In this document: one piece after another, positions 25,791-34,023 of the stretch
How the letters are laid out: each line of letters opens with the position of its first letter
Numbering within the stretch: position 1 is the stretch's first letter
NCBI GenBank assembly: GCA_947496465.1
Contig: CANMCX010000001.1
Span: 62,001 to 126,000, forward strand
Length of the DNA: 64,000 nucleotides
From: Marinifilum_A sediminis
Lineage (GTDB): Bacteria; Bacteroidota; Bacteroidia; Bacteroidales; Marinifilaceae
Reading direction: 5' to 3'
Notes under the pieces: model-generated
The model's database searches: none
Seen by the model: only the letters and a program-made list of their open reading frames with translations
What the model was told of the DNA's origin: nothing
Program-made: the position numbers and the translations under genes

Positions 25791-27392
25791 CTACTCTGTC
25801 ATTGCCGCTTTCACGAAATCAACGAACAATGGCTGTGGTTTAATAACGGTACTCTTGTACTCTGGGTGAAATTGCACACCAACAAACCATTTGTGTCCGT
25901 CCAATTCTACAACTTCAACCAAACCAGTATCCGGATTCATACCTACTGCTTGCATTCCTGCAGCTTCGAATTGTTCCAAATACTCATTGTTGAACTCGTA
26001 GCGGTGACGGTGACGTTCCGAAATTTCTTTTTGCCCGTATGCTTTCAATGCTTTCGACCCTTCTTTCAAAGTACAATCGTAGGCTCCCAAACGCATGGTA
26101 CCCCCTTTTTCGGTAACATTCTTTTGCTCTTCCATCAGGTTAATAACCGGATGTGGCGTTTTTGGATTCATTTCCAATGAATCTGCATTTTCCAATTTCA
26201 GTACGTTTCGAGCATACTCGATAACTGCAACCTGCATACCCAAACAAATTCCCAAGAATGGAATGTTGTTTTCACGAGCGTATTTTACTGCTAATATCTT
26301 TCCTTCTAATCCACGGTGTCCAAATCCTGGTGCAACCAAAATACCTTTAAGGTCTTTTAGTTCTTCCTGATAGCTTTTTTCGTTCAGTTTCTCAGAATGA
26401 ATCCACTGAACTTTCACCTTACACTCATTTACCGATCCTGCATGAATAAATGATTCTGCAATTGACTTGTAAGCATCGTGTAATTCTACATACTTACCTA
26501 CCAAACCAATTTTCACTTCTGATTTTGGATTTTGCAAGCGAGTTAAGAATTTCGTCCACTCTTTTAATTTTGGTTCCTTCTTCAAATCCAAGCCCAACTT
26601 CTCACATACTGTTTGATCAAGCTTTTCTTCTCGCATTTTTAATGGTACCTCATAAATAGTGGATACATCGATAGATTGGATTACCGCTTTTGGCTCAACA
26701 TTACAGAATAATGCCACCTTACGACGTACATCAGCAGGCAATTCGTGCTCTGTTCTTAACACCAATACTTCCGGCTGAACTCCGGTCTCTAATAATGATT
26801 TTACAGAGTGCTGTGTTGGCTTGGTCTTTAACTCACCTGATGCAGCAAGATAAGGAACCAATGTCAGATGAATAACAAGAGCATCGTGTCCTAACTCCCA
26901 CTTCAACTGACGAACAGCCTCGATATATGGTAATGATTCAATATCACCTACCGTACCACCAATCTCAGTAATTACAACATCAAATTTCTGCTTGGTACCA
27001 AGCATTTTAATGTTTCTTTTGATCTCGTCGGTAATGTGAGGAATGATCTGAACGGTTTTCCCTAAGAAATCTCCCTTTCTCTCTTTATTGATAACGTTAC
27101 GGTAAATTCTACCAGTTGTAACATTATTCGCCTGAGATGTAGGAGCATTAGTAAAACGCTCGTAATGTCCCAAATCCAAATCGGTTTCAGCTCCATCGTC
27201 GGTAACGAAACACTCTCCGTGTTCATACGGATTTAATGTTCCTGGATCGACATTCAAATAAGGGTCCAATTTTTGGTTGGTAACTGAATAACCTCTTGCT
27301 TGTAGCAATTTTGCCAATGATGATGCAATGATTCCTTTTCCCAATGAGGAGGTTACCCCACCTGTAACGAAGATGTATTTGGTTGTTGACAC
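25791..27392 (-). CDS. pyrG: CTP synthase
   Basis: Converts UTP to CTP with ATP and glutamine. It is 533 residues. The synthase domain begins KYIFVTGGVTSSLGKGI (P-loop-like) and includes VDPGTLNPYEHGECFV and EIGGTVGDIES. The class I glutaminase domain has GICLGMQ with nucleophile C383 and FHPEY with H509 and E511. It is transcribed ahead of yidC with a 41-bp gap, and a TAnnTTTG-type promoter lies just upstream (27426-27433). Cytoplasmic tetramer, allosterically inhibited by CTP in known enzymes. Confidence 0.98.
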   Translation of the reverse strand: MSTTKYIFVTGGVTSSLGKGIIASSLAKLLQARGYSVTNQKLDPYLNVDPGTLNPYEHGECFVTDDGAETDLDLGHYERFTNAPTSQANNVTTGRIYRNVINKERKGDFLGKTVQIIPHITDEIKRNIKMLGTKQKFDVVITEIGGTVGDIESLPYIEAVRQLKWELGHDALVIHLTLVPYLAASGELKTKPTQHSVKSLLETGVQPEVLVLRTEHELPADVRRKVALFCNVEPKAVIQSIDVSTIYEVPLKMREEKLDQTVCEKLGLDLKKEPKLKEWTKFLTRLQNPKSEVKIGLVGKYVELHDAYKSIAESFIHAGSVNECKVKVQWIHSEKLNEKSYQEELKDLKGILVAPGFGHRGLEGKILAVKYARENNIPFLGICLGMQVAVIEYARNVLKLENADSLEMNPKTPHPVINLMEEQKNVTEKGGTMRLGAYDCTLKEGSKALKAYGQKEISERHRHRYEFNNEYLEQFEAAGMQAVGMNPDTGLVEVVELDGHKWFVGVQFHPEYKSTVIKPQPLFVDFVKAAMTE

Positions 27393-27425
27393 TATTCTAT
27401 ACGTTTTACTGGATTAATAAAGCTG

Positions 27426-27433
27426 CAAAAGTA
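27426..27433 (-). promoter_or_regulatory. Bacteroidota-type -7 promoter box for pyrG-yidC
   Basis: The minus strand reads TACTTTTG, an exact TAnnTTTG match, 33 bp before the pyrG ATG. The -33 box is weak. Confidence 0.6.
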
Positions 27434-27538
27434 GTCATTTTATAGTTTTTTAAGAAACAATTTCCATGTTTCAGACCATGAATGCATGATTATTTTATTT
27501 TGCAAAGACTGAAAATCTTGTCGCTCTACCTATCACAA

Positions 27539-27571
27539 CAAAAAAACATTCCCAATTTCGTGAGAATGTTT
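27539..27571 (-). terminator. Rho-independent terminator of the DUF349 gene
   Basis: On the minus strand AACATTC pairs with GAATGTT around a 12-base loop, followed by a T run. Confidence 0.78.
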
Positions 27572-27594
27572 TCTTTGTAATTATTCTATTTGAT

Positions 27595-29562
27595 CTAGGA
27601 AACCAAACCATCAATCACTTTCAATTTCTGATTCAGGATGTTAAGATTTTGTTTTCCTTTCTCTATTTTCTCTTTTATTTCAGCTACAACACTAGAGTTT
27701 GGCGAAGATGAGAAAAAGCCTACATTGTTTTCCCAAAGAGCAATATCGCTTTCCATCTGTCTGATTTTATTTACAATCTTATTGCGTTCGAAAATGATCT
27801 TATCTTCAGAATTACTCATACCAAGTAAATTATCAATCTTGGACTTAAATTTCTGAACCTCCATATTCTCACTATCCATGTTCATTTTATCGTACAAGCC
27901 ATTAACTGCTTTACGGAATGCTTCCTGAACGCGATCCTTTTTCTTATAAGGGACATGACCAATCTGAGACCACTCTTTCTGAAACTGCCTCAACAATTCT
28001 AAATTTTCATCATTGTCTTCAGATAATTCACAGGCAGTTACCTTCTCAATCAAAGCTTCCTTTAATTTCAAATTCTCAACCTGTCCTGAATCCGCATTCT
28101 CGAAATGCTCTGATTTGTTATTGAAAAATTTATCGCAAGCGGCTCTGAATCTTACCCAAAGATCTTCTGAAACTTTTCTTGGCACAGGACCAATTGTTTT
28201 CCACTGTTTCTGAATGGTAATCAGCCTATCGGTTGTTACTTTCCAATCATCACTATCCTGCAAGCTTTCTGCCGTTTTGCAAAGTTCTTGTTTCTTAACC
28301 AAATTTTCATTTAACTTTTCTTTCAACACCAAATAGAATTCTCTTTTTCTATCGAAATACAAATCACAAGCTGCACGAAATCTCTGATAAATTCTATTAT
28401 TGTCTTTCTTTGGTGCAAAACCAATAGTTCTCCATTCTTTTTGCAGATCTATTATCTCTTTGGAAGTAGCATTCCAATCTTTATGCGAATCAATCTTTCG
28501 ATTGGCAATTTCTTCAGCCTTCTCGCAAAGAACCGCCTTCTTCTCTAAATTAACTTTCTGTTCCGATTTTAAACCTTCATAAAATTCTTGATGCTTTTTA
28601 TTAATAATGGTTGTCGATTCTTTAAATCGAGCCCATAAATTCTCCTTCTCATCGCGAGGTACAGGCCCAATTTCTCTCCACTGTTCGTGATATTTCTGAA
28701 GTGTATTAAAAGCTTTCACTGCTGATGTTTCATTTAATAACTTCTCTGCTTCTTCACACAATCTAATTTTTGAAGTCATATTTTTCTTCAAATCAAGATC
28801 ACGCAATTCTTTATTAATTTTGATATAATCATAGAAATTTTCTACATGATGATGGTAATTGTCCCACAGATTTTTTAATGCCTGTTGTGGTACCATTCCT
28901 GTTTCGTGCCATTTCTTTTGTAGTTCTCTAAATTCATGAAAGGTTTTATCAAAAGCCTCTTTTCTATTCACCAAATCTTTAATATCCTCAATAATCTGGT
29001 ATTTCTTCTTTAAGTTTTCCTCTTTCTCGTGTTCTAAATTTCGGCTAACTTCTGATTTTTTCTCCTTGTATTTTCTAAACAATTCTTTAACCTGTACTTC
29101 AACTTCATCCTTGCCAAAATCGAATTCATCTTCTTTGCCACCATCATCTAAAAATTTCTTTTTAGTCGCGGCAACTTCTTCATTGTGTTTCTTAAAGAAA
29201 TTCAATTTAATAGAAGCAATTTTTTCTTTCACTCCTTCGAGTGAATCATTCTCTAACAAGAAAATTAATCTGTCTCTTAGTTCCGATTTCTCCATAAGAG
29301 TGTAATCCGGTTCCTTTTGTAGGTCAGAGTCTTTCTCTTCATTTTCCACAAGAGCATCTGCTGCAGAATTCACCAAAACTTCCTCCTTTTCAGGCTGATT
29401 GATTTCTTCTACTTTTTCAATCTCAGCTTTTGGAGATGATTCTGTACTTTCAATTGATTTTTCTTCTACATTTTTGGTCTCATGAGACTCAGCAGTCTTA
29501 TCTTTCTCTTCTAAATTTTCATTTAATTCATTCTCATGTGAGGGGTTTGACAGATCTTTCAT
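27595..29562 (-). CDS. DUF349 repeat protein
   Basis: A 655-residue soluble protein with a long acidic, low-complexity N-terminus (about residues 1-90, rich in E and K) and then about five DUF349 repeats of roughly 75-80 residues. Each repeat has a core such as LQKKWHETGMVP, YHEQWREIGPVPRDEKENLW, LQKEWRTIGFAPKK, IQKQWKTIGPVPRK or FQKEWSQIGHVPYKKKD. The sequence is strongly helical with charged heptads, so an elongated coiled-coil is expected. No enzymatic motif is seen. DUF349 proteins have no agreed function. It is monocistronic, with a terminator after it and no clear promoter box upstream. Confidence 0.92.
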   Translation of the reverse strand: MKDLSNPSHENELNENLEEKDKTAESHETKNVEEKSIESTESSPKAEIEKVEEINQPEKEEVLVNSAADALVENEEKDSDLQKEPDYTLMEKSELRDRLIFLLENDSLEGVKEKIASIKLNFFKKHNEEVAATKKKFLDDGGKEDEFDFGKDEVEVQVKELFRKYKEKKSEVSRNLEHEKEENLKKKYQIIEDIKDLVNRKEAFDKTFHEFRELQKKWHETGMVPQQALKNLWDNYHHHVENFYDYIKINKELRDLDLKKNMTSKIRLCEEAEKLLNETSAVKAFNTLQKYHEQWREIGPVPRDEKENLWARFKESTTIINKKHQEFYEGLKSEQKVNLEKKAVLCEKAEEIANRKIDSHKDWNATSKEIIDLQKEWRTIGFAPKKDNNRIYQRFRAACDLYFDRKREFYLVLKEKLNENLVKKQELCKTAESLQDSDDWKVTTDRLITIQKQWKTIGPVPRKVSEDLWVRFRAACDKFFNNKSEHFENADSGQVENLKLKEALIEKVTACELSEDNDENLELLRQFQKEWSQIGHVPYKKKDRVQEAFRKAVNGLYDKMNMDSENMEVQKFKSKIDNLLGMSNSEDKIIFERNKIVNKIRQMESDIALWENNVGFFSSSPNSSVVAEIKEKIEKGKQNLNILNQKLKVIDGLVS

Positions 29563-29711
29563 GCAATTTGAGTTAGATTAGATTTTCGACCGAACGAAAA
29601 CCCGCGTTAACAATACAGTTTCAAGGAATTCTAAAGGCATCCACTTACGAATTTAACTAATTATGTCCTAATCCTCAAAGATTTTCAGCTTTTTTCTTTT
29701 CCCCTAAAATA

Positions 29712-29740
29712 AAGAGGTTCACGCTTTGCATGAACCTCTT
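29712..29740 (-). terminator. Terminator of the Hsp20 gene
   Basis: A perfect 10-bp stem (AAGAGGTTCA/TGAACCTCTT) is followed on the minus strand by TATTTT. It lies about 97 bp after the hsp20 stop. Confidence 0.75.
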
Positions 29741-29836
29741 AACTAAAACAAACTAATTAACTAGGCCAAATATTACCGATTATTCGGTTTTTCATCTGCT
29801 CATAAGCCTTATTTGGATTAAACCACTTTAAACGAA

Positions 29837-30274
29837 TTATTTAATCTCTATATTTTGAACTGCCTGTTCCTCTTTCTTAATTTTCGGAAGAATTACGTTC
29901 AATATTCCATCTTTTACTTCGGCCGAAATATTTTTCTGATTTACCATATCTGAAAGTTTAAAACTGCGTTCCAACTTGCTAAAACCAAATTCCTTTCTAA
30001 GGTATTTCTTATCAGTCTTACCCGTTTCTTTCTGTCCCGAAATCTTTATATAACCCTCTTCTACTTTTACGCTGACCTCCTCTTTAGAGAATCCAGGTAT
30101 CGCCATTTCAATTAAATAGTAATCCTCTTCTTCCATTACATTTGTACCAGGTCGAAAGCTACTCTCTCTTTCTGCTACATTTCTAAAACTATCTTGTGTT
30201 TCTCTAAACAATTGATTCATTAACTGATTTGTAAAAAAATCACTTGGTCTTTTCGAATATCTTAAAACTGTCAT
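29837..30274 (-). CDS. Small heat-shock protein (Hsp20/alpha-crystallin)
   Basis: An ATP-independent holdase chaperone that binds unfolded proteins and forms oligomers. It is 145 residues. An N-terminal arm (MTVLRYSKRPSDFFTNQ) precedes the alpha-crystallin domain, about residues 45-135, with YLIEMAIPGFSKEEVSVKVEE and the conserved ending EVKDGILNVILPK (the GxLxxxxP-type motif). A short tail ending VQNIEIK carries the I-x-I motif used for oligomer contacts. An AAGGAG ribosome-binding site lies just upstream of the ATG. No CIRCE element was seen, so heat regulation must work otherwise. Confidence 0.95.
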   Translation of the reverse strand: MTVLRYSKRPSDFFTNQLMNQLFRETQDSFRNVAERESSFRPGTNVMEEEDYYLIEMAIPGFSKEEVSVKVEEGYIKISGQKETGKTDKKYLRKEFGFSKLERSFKLSDMVNQKNISAEVKDGILNVILPKIKKEEQAVQNIEIK

Positions 30275-30542
30275 AACTTAAATCTCCTTTTTAAATTTAT
30301 TTACTATTCGGTTCCGGATTCCGATCATTATCTAATTATTTTCGATCAACATCTTTCAATGTCTGTGCCGTTTGCTTTTCACTTCACTTTCGTCATCAAA
30401 AGATACATCATCAATGCCACATTGTCTATTTTCTTGCGTTTTTCAATGTCATTTTGTCATCATGAACACATTTCTCACTCTCAATTTTAAATTACTTGCA
30501 ACAGAAGTATGTGATGTATACTTTTACACAAAATTTGAAAAA

Positions 30543-31220
30543 ATGAGAATTGATATATTAACAGTGGTTCCTGAACTATTGGAAAGTCCGTTGAACCATT
30601 CCATAATACAAAGAGCAAAAGACAAGGGTGTTGTTGAAATTCACATACACAATATTCGTGATTTCTCGGAAGACAAGCACAATAAAGTAGACGACTACGC
30701 ATTTAGTGGTGGTGCCGGCATGGTAATGCGTCTGGAGCCTGTTGTTAAAGCTATTGAACACTTAACGGATCAAAGAAAATATGATGAAATCATTTTCACC
30801 ACTCCCGATGGCGATCAATACGATCAAAAAACAGCAAATACATTGTCTTTAAAAGAAAATATCATGATTCTTTGCGGACACTACAAAGGCATAGATCAAC
30901 GCATCAGAGATCATTTTATCAGTAAGGAAATCTCAATAGGTGATTTTGTTTTAACTGGTGGAGAGCTTGCTGCTGCGATTATAACCGATAGTGTAGTGCG
31001 TTTAATTCCTGGCGCTATGAATGATGAAACTTCAGCCTTAACTGATTCTTTTCAGGATAATTTACTTTCGCCGCCAATCTATACCAGACCTGCAGAATTC
31101 AGAGGATGGAAAGTTCCGGACATTCTACTTTCCGGAGATCATAAAAAGATTGAAAAATGGCAAGAAGATCAAGCTTATCAGCGCACAAAAAGATTACGTC
31201 CAGACTTGCTGGACGAGTAA
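30543..31220 (+). CDS. trmD: tRNA (guanine-N1-)-methyltransferase
   Basis: Methylates G37 of tRNAs reading CNN codons (m1G37), using S-adenosylmethionine. It is a SPOUT-fold dimer. The family start is MRIDILTVVPELLESP, giving 225 residues. The open frame extends to 30372, but that extension looks non-coding. Motifs are KVDDYAFSGGAGMVMRLEPV, ILCGHYKGIDQRI and SIGDFVLTGGELAA, which form the trefoil knot and SAM pocket; SPPIYTRPAEFRGW is near the C-terminus. It is alone rather than in the rpsP-rimM-rplS operon of many bacteria. It converges with rubrerythrin through a shared terminator. Confidence 0.97.
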   Translation: MRIDILTVVPELLESPLNHSIIQRAKDKGVVEIHIHNIRDFSEDKHNKVDDYAFSGGAGMVMRLEPVVKAIEHLTDQRKYDEIIFTTPDGDQYDQKTANTLSLKENIMILCGHYKGIDQRIRDHFISKEISIGDFVLTGGELAAAIITDSVVRLIPGAMNDETSALTDSFQDNLLSPPIYTRPAEFRGWKVPDILLSGDHKKIEKWQEDQAYQRTKRLRPDLLDE

Positions 31221-31225
31221 AATAA

Positions 31226-31257
31226 AAAAAGAGCTTCTGAAATCAGAGGCTCTTTTT
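31226..31257. terminator. Bidirectional terminator between trmD and rubrerythrin
   Basis: A 10-bp stem (GAGCTTCTGA/TCAGAGGCTC, one G-U) is flanked by A and T runs, so it works for both convergent genes. Confidence 0.88.
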
Positions 31258-31275
31258 AATATAGGATGTAAACTA

Positions 31276-31854
31276 CTAGTAGTTCTTCGCTTTTTTCTCA
31301 AAATAGGATTGAGGATGCTCACAAGCAGGACACATATTAGGTGCCTTTGTTCCTTCATGAACATATCCGCAATTTCGGCAATACCATTCCTCTTTTTCTT
31401 CAGATTCAAATACCTTTTCTGCCTCAAGATTTGCCAAAAGTTTCAGGTATCTTTGCTCGTGCATTTCTTCAACCTTAGAAATTAACTTAAATGCAGAAGC
31501 TACTTTTTTGAAACCTTCCTCTGCTGCAATTTTTGCAAACTCTGGATACAATTCGGTGTACTCTTCGTTTTCACCACAAGCTGCAGCTTTTAAATTTTCG
31601 GCAGTTGTTCCAATAGAACCAGCTGGAAAAGCAGCTGTAATTTCCACATCACCACCTTCTAAAAACTTAAAAAAACGTTTTGCATGCTGCATTTCCTGCT
31701 CTGCAGTTTCCATAAAAATAGCAGCAATTTGCTCATAACCTTCCTTCTTAGCTTGCTTTGCAAAATAAGTATATCTACTTCGAGCTTGAGATTCACCAGC
31801 AAATGCCTTTAAAAGATTCTTTTCTGTTTCGGTCCCTTTTAAACTCTTGTCCAT
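31276..31854 (-). CDS. rbr: Rubrerythrin
   Basis: A non-heme iron peroxidase that reduces hydrogen peroxide with electrons from rubredoxin or NADH-linked partners, typical of anaerobes and facultative anaerobes. It is 192 residues. The N-terminal ferritin-like four-helix bundle carries di-iron ligands in AFAGESQAR (E21), ETAEQEMQH (E54, H57) and VEEMHEQRY (E129, H132). The C-terminal rubredoxin-like domain has C159 and C162 (WYCRNCGY) and C175 and C178 (CPAC). It is monocistronic, and its presence points to a low-oxygen lifestyle. Confidence 0.97.
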   Translation of the reverse strand: MDKSLKGTETEKNLLKAFAGESQARSRYTYFAKQAKKEGYEQIAAIFMETAEQEMQHAKRFFKFLEGGDVEITAAFPAGSIGTTAENLKAAACGENEEYTELYPEFAKIAAEEGFKKVASAFKLISKVEEMHEQRYLKLLANLEAEKVFESEEKEEWYCRNCGYVHEGTKAPNMCPACEHPQSYFEKKAKNY

Positions 31855-32138
31855 AGTTTTTATTTATTGATTTTTAATTTTGTTATACGAAGATCGATAT
31901 TTTTTCAGGCAACAAATATGATTTCATTAGAAAATATCACAATTTATATTCAATACAAAAAACTACAATCATAAATTAAGTTGCAAAAACTCACCCTGTC
32001 TACACTTTAAGCAATAACAATTATTCAAAAAGACATTTTTTAACGCAACACCCCTTCTTTTAAAACCTTTGCGCAAAAAAATATACACTTTTTAGTGAAA
32101 TGCCCCTGTAAAAATAGTGATTGGATTAAATATTTTAA
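31855..32138. other. Divergent intergenic region between rubrerythrin and the porin gene
   Basis: AT-rich with no ORF. It should carry the rubrerythrin promoter on the minus strand, but I saw no exact TAnnTTTG box there. Confidence 0.4.
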
Positions 32139-32146
32139 TACTTTTG
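32139..32146 (+). promoter_or_regulatory. Bacteroidota-type -7 box for the porin gene
   Basis: TACTTTTG is an exact TAnnTTTG match. It would give a leader of about 160 nt before the start codon at 32316. The -33 region is imperfect (TTGG at 32121). Confidence 0.5.
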
Positions 32147-32207
32147 AAAATAAAACCCCTAAGATGCATGGGTTAAGATAAAAATTAGTTGATTCTTACA
32201 AGCTCCT

Positions 32208-32227
32208 ACCCCCTCTTTCGAGGGGGT
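32208..32227 (+). promoter_or_regulatory. Terminator-like hairpin in the porin leader
   Basis: A perfect 8-bp G/C-rich stem (ACCCCCTC/GAGGGGGT, loop TTTC) is followed by a T-rich stretch with interruptions. It lies between the proposed promoter and the start codon, so it could act as an attenuator. Confidence 0.45.
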
Positions 32228-32315
32228 GGGATTTGTTTTTATCTGAAAAAATTACAAAACCACAATTTTGAGATATAACTATTTACCTTTTTTATTAATC
32301 CTAAAATCTATTACT

Positions 32316-33059
32316 ATGTTGAAAGCACGAAAATTTATCACATTGTTAATCGGTATGATAATGCTGATAGGAACATCATCTGCACAGGAAGGCGAACTCT
32401 CTTTCGGAGCTGATTTAATGAGCAGATACATCTGGAGAGGGACACAATTTTCAACCGGACCAGTAATTCAACCTGCTGTTGAGTACAGCAAAGGTGGATT
32501 TGCAATCGGGGTCTGGGGGTCGTATGCACAAAATGGTGACAAGGATGGAGCCGAAGCAGATATATATGTATCATACACTTTTGCCGATGATTTATTCACA
32601 GCAACATTAACCGACTACTTTTTTCCCACAGACGACATAGCAGTAAACAATAGCTATTTTGACTATAAGAAGGAATCCACTGGTCATATTCTTGAAGGAA
32701 CATTAGCTTTTAATGGAACAGATGGATTCCCTATCAGCATAATGGCAGCAATGAACTTTTTGGGAGCCGATCAAGATGCAAACGGAGATCAGCAGTATTC
32801 TTTATATATAGAGCTTGGACATAGCTTCTCGTACAAAAAAGTTGATATTGATTTATTTGCAGGCTTTACACCAATTGATGCTGATGAGGATAAAGGTGAG
32901 TCTGGCTTTTATGGTGACACTTCAGGTTTTGTAAATCTAGGTTTTACTGCCTCAAAAGTAGTGAGCATTACTGAAAAATTCTCTCTTCCTCTTTCAGCTT
33001 CTGTTGTTGCTAACCCAATGGCAGAAAACTTATTCCTTGTATTTGGAGTTACATTTTAA
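32316..33059 (+). CDS. Gcw_chp/TorF-family outer-membrane porin-like protein
   Basis: A 247-residue exported beta-barrel protein. The start at 32316 gives a clean signal peptide (MLKARKFITLLIGMIML ... SSAQ); an upstream ATG at 32268 would add a poor leader. The mature start SFGADLMSRYIWRGTQFS and GGFAIGVWGSYA match the Gcw_chp family signature (SdY.wRG), and alternating hydrophobic strands run to the terminal FGVTF. An aromatic last residue suits BAM-dependent outer-membrane insertion. Members are often near nitrogen-assimilation genes, but none is beside it here. The leader contains a promoter box and a strong hairpin. Confidence 0.85.
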   Translation: MLKARKFITLLIGMIMLIGTSSAQEGELSFGADLMSRYIWRGTQFSTGPVIQPAVEYSKGGFAIGVWGSYAQNGDKDGAEADIYVSYTFADDLFTATLTDYFFPTDDIAVNNSYFDYKKESTGHILEGTLAFNGTDGFPISIMAAMNFLGADQDANGDQQYSLYIELGHSFSYKKVDIDLFAGFTPIDADEDKGESGFYGDTSGFVNLGFTASKVVSITEKFSLPLSASVVANPMAENLFLVFGVTF

Positions 33060-33099
33060 TCGCAATAGTTTATACTTTAGCTTATTAGTTTAGGGCAAA

Positions 33100-33131
33100 G
33101 AAAGGGCATTCAAAAATTTGAATGCCCTTTC
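33100..33131. terminator. Bidirectional terminator between the porin gene and queE
   Basis: A perfect 15-bp stem (GAAAGGGCATTCAAA with TTTGAATGCCCTTTC) with a 2-base spacer between convergent genes. Confidence 0.85.
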
Positions 33132-33158
33132 TACCATATATGATATTATATCTTTCTC

Positions 33159-33794
33159 TTATGGAATTCTCATAAACTTATGTGATTGCAATGATATATT
33201 CCACTTTGGATTGTTCTTTACATACTCCACAATTGGTTTTACATTGTGCACATATTGACTCCATTCCGACTGTAAATATAGCAAACAATCATCACTAACG
33301 TTTTTAGATAACTCCTCCGCCCATTCAAAATCTTTCTCCAAATCATAAATGATCACTTTTAGCTCATTTGCTTTTTTGTAAGAAGATGGCACAGGAAGTT
33401 TATTTCGTTTAGGCGATAAACAAATCCAATCCCATTGCCCACTAATTTCGTAAGCTCCAGAAGTTTCCAGAAAATTTTCAATATTATGCTTCTTTAATTC
33501 AGTACAAAGGGGTTCCAAATTATACAGTGATGGTTCTCCACCAGTAACAACAACCGATTTAGCTGGCGACTCAACCGCTTTTCTTACTACCTCCTCAACA
33601 GAAATTAATCGATGCTCAGATGGATTCCACGATATCTTACTATCGCACCATCTGCAACCGATATCACACCCACCAATACGAATAAAATAGGCTGGTTTTC
33701 CCGTATGATATCCCTCGCCCTGTATGGTATAGAAATCCTCAACCAGAGGTAAATCTGTTCCTTTATCAAATATTTCTTTGTACTTATCTTTCAA
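33159..33794 (-). CDS. queE: 7-carboxy-7-deazaguanine synthase
   Basis: A radical-SAM enzyme turning 6-carboxy-tetrahydropterin into 7-carboxy-7-deazaguanine in queuosine biosynthesis. It is 211 residues. The [4Fe-4S] cysteines C43, C47 and C50 are in GCDIGCRWCDSK (CxxxCxxC). TIQGEGYHTGKPAYFIRI at the start and VVTGGEPSLYN (SAM-binding GGEP) are family hallmarks. Substrate contacts likely include LKVI and LQSHKFMRIP at the end. It stands alone without queC, queD or queF in this window. It is preceded by a TAATTTTG promoter with a matching TTTG box. Confidence 0.95.
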   Translation of the reverse strand: MKDKYKEIFDKGTDLPLVEDFYTIQGEGYHTGKPAYFIRIGGCDIGCRWCDSKISWNPSEHRLISVEEVVRKAVESPAKSVVVTGGEPSLYNLEPLCTELKKHNIENFLETSGAYEISGQWDWICLSPKRNKLPVPSSYKKANELKVIIYDLEKDFEWAEELSKNVSDDCLLYLQSEWSQYVHNVKPIVEYVKNNPKWNISLQSHKFMRIP

Positions 33795-33852
33795 ATCTCT
33801 CTTATTTACAGTAATACAATCCGAATATTTTGGTTGTTCAGTAAACGGACTG

Positions 33853-33882
33853 CAAAATTACACGCTTTTTAAGGATTTCAAA
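33853..33882 (-). promoter_or_regulatory. Promoter of queE
   Basis: On the minus strand TTTG (33882-33879) is followed 18 bp later by TAATTTTG (33860-33853), matching the Bacteroidota -33/-7 pattern. It leaves a leader of about 50 nt. Confidence 0.65.
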
Positions 33883-33989
33883 ATCAAAGAGCAAGATTAT
33901 TTAAATTGATTCTACTTCAACAGAAGAAACATGAAACACTTTACAGGACTCTATCGAACGAAATATTAATATTACTCTCAAAAATTAAA

Positions 33990-33997
33990 TACATTTG
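33990..33997 (+). promoter_or_regulatory. -7 promoter box of the 5'-nucleotidase gene
   Basis: TACATTTG is an exact TAnnTTTG match 26 bp before the ATG. No clear -33 box. Confidence 0.5.
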
Positions 33998-34023
33998 TCT
34001 TTACAATAAATCAAATCACAACT

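Noticed and set aside
30372..30542. N-terminal extension of trmD of 57 codons
   Set aside because: The extension is hydrophobic/cysteine-rich without TrmD similarity. The family start MRIDILTVVPE at 30543 is preferred.
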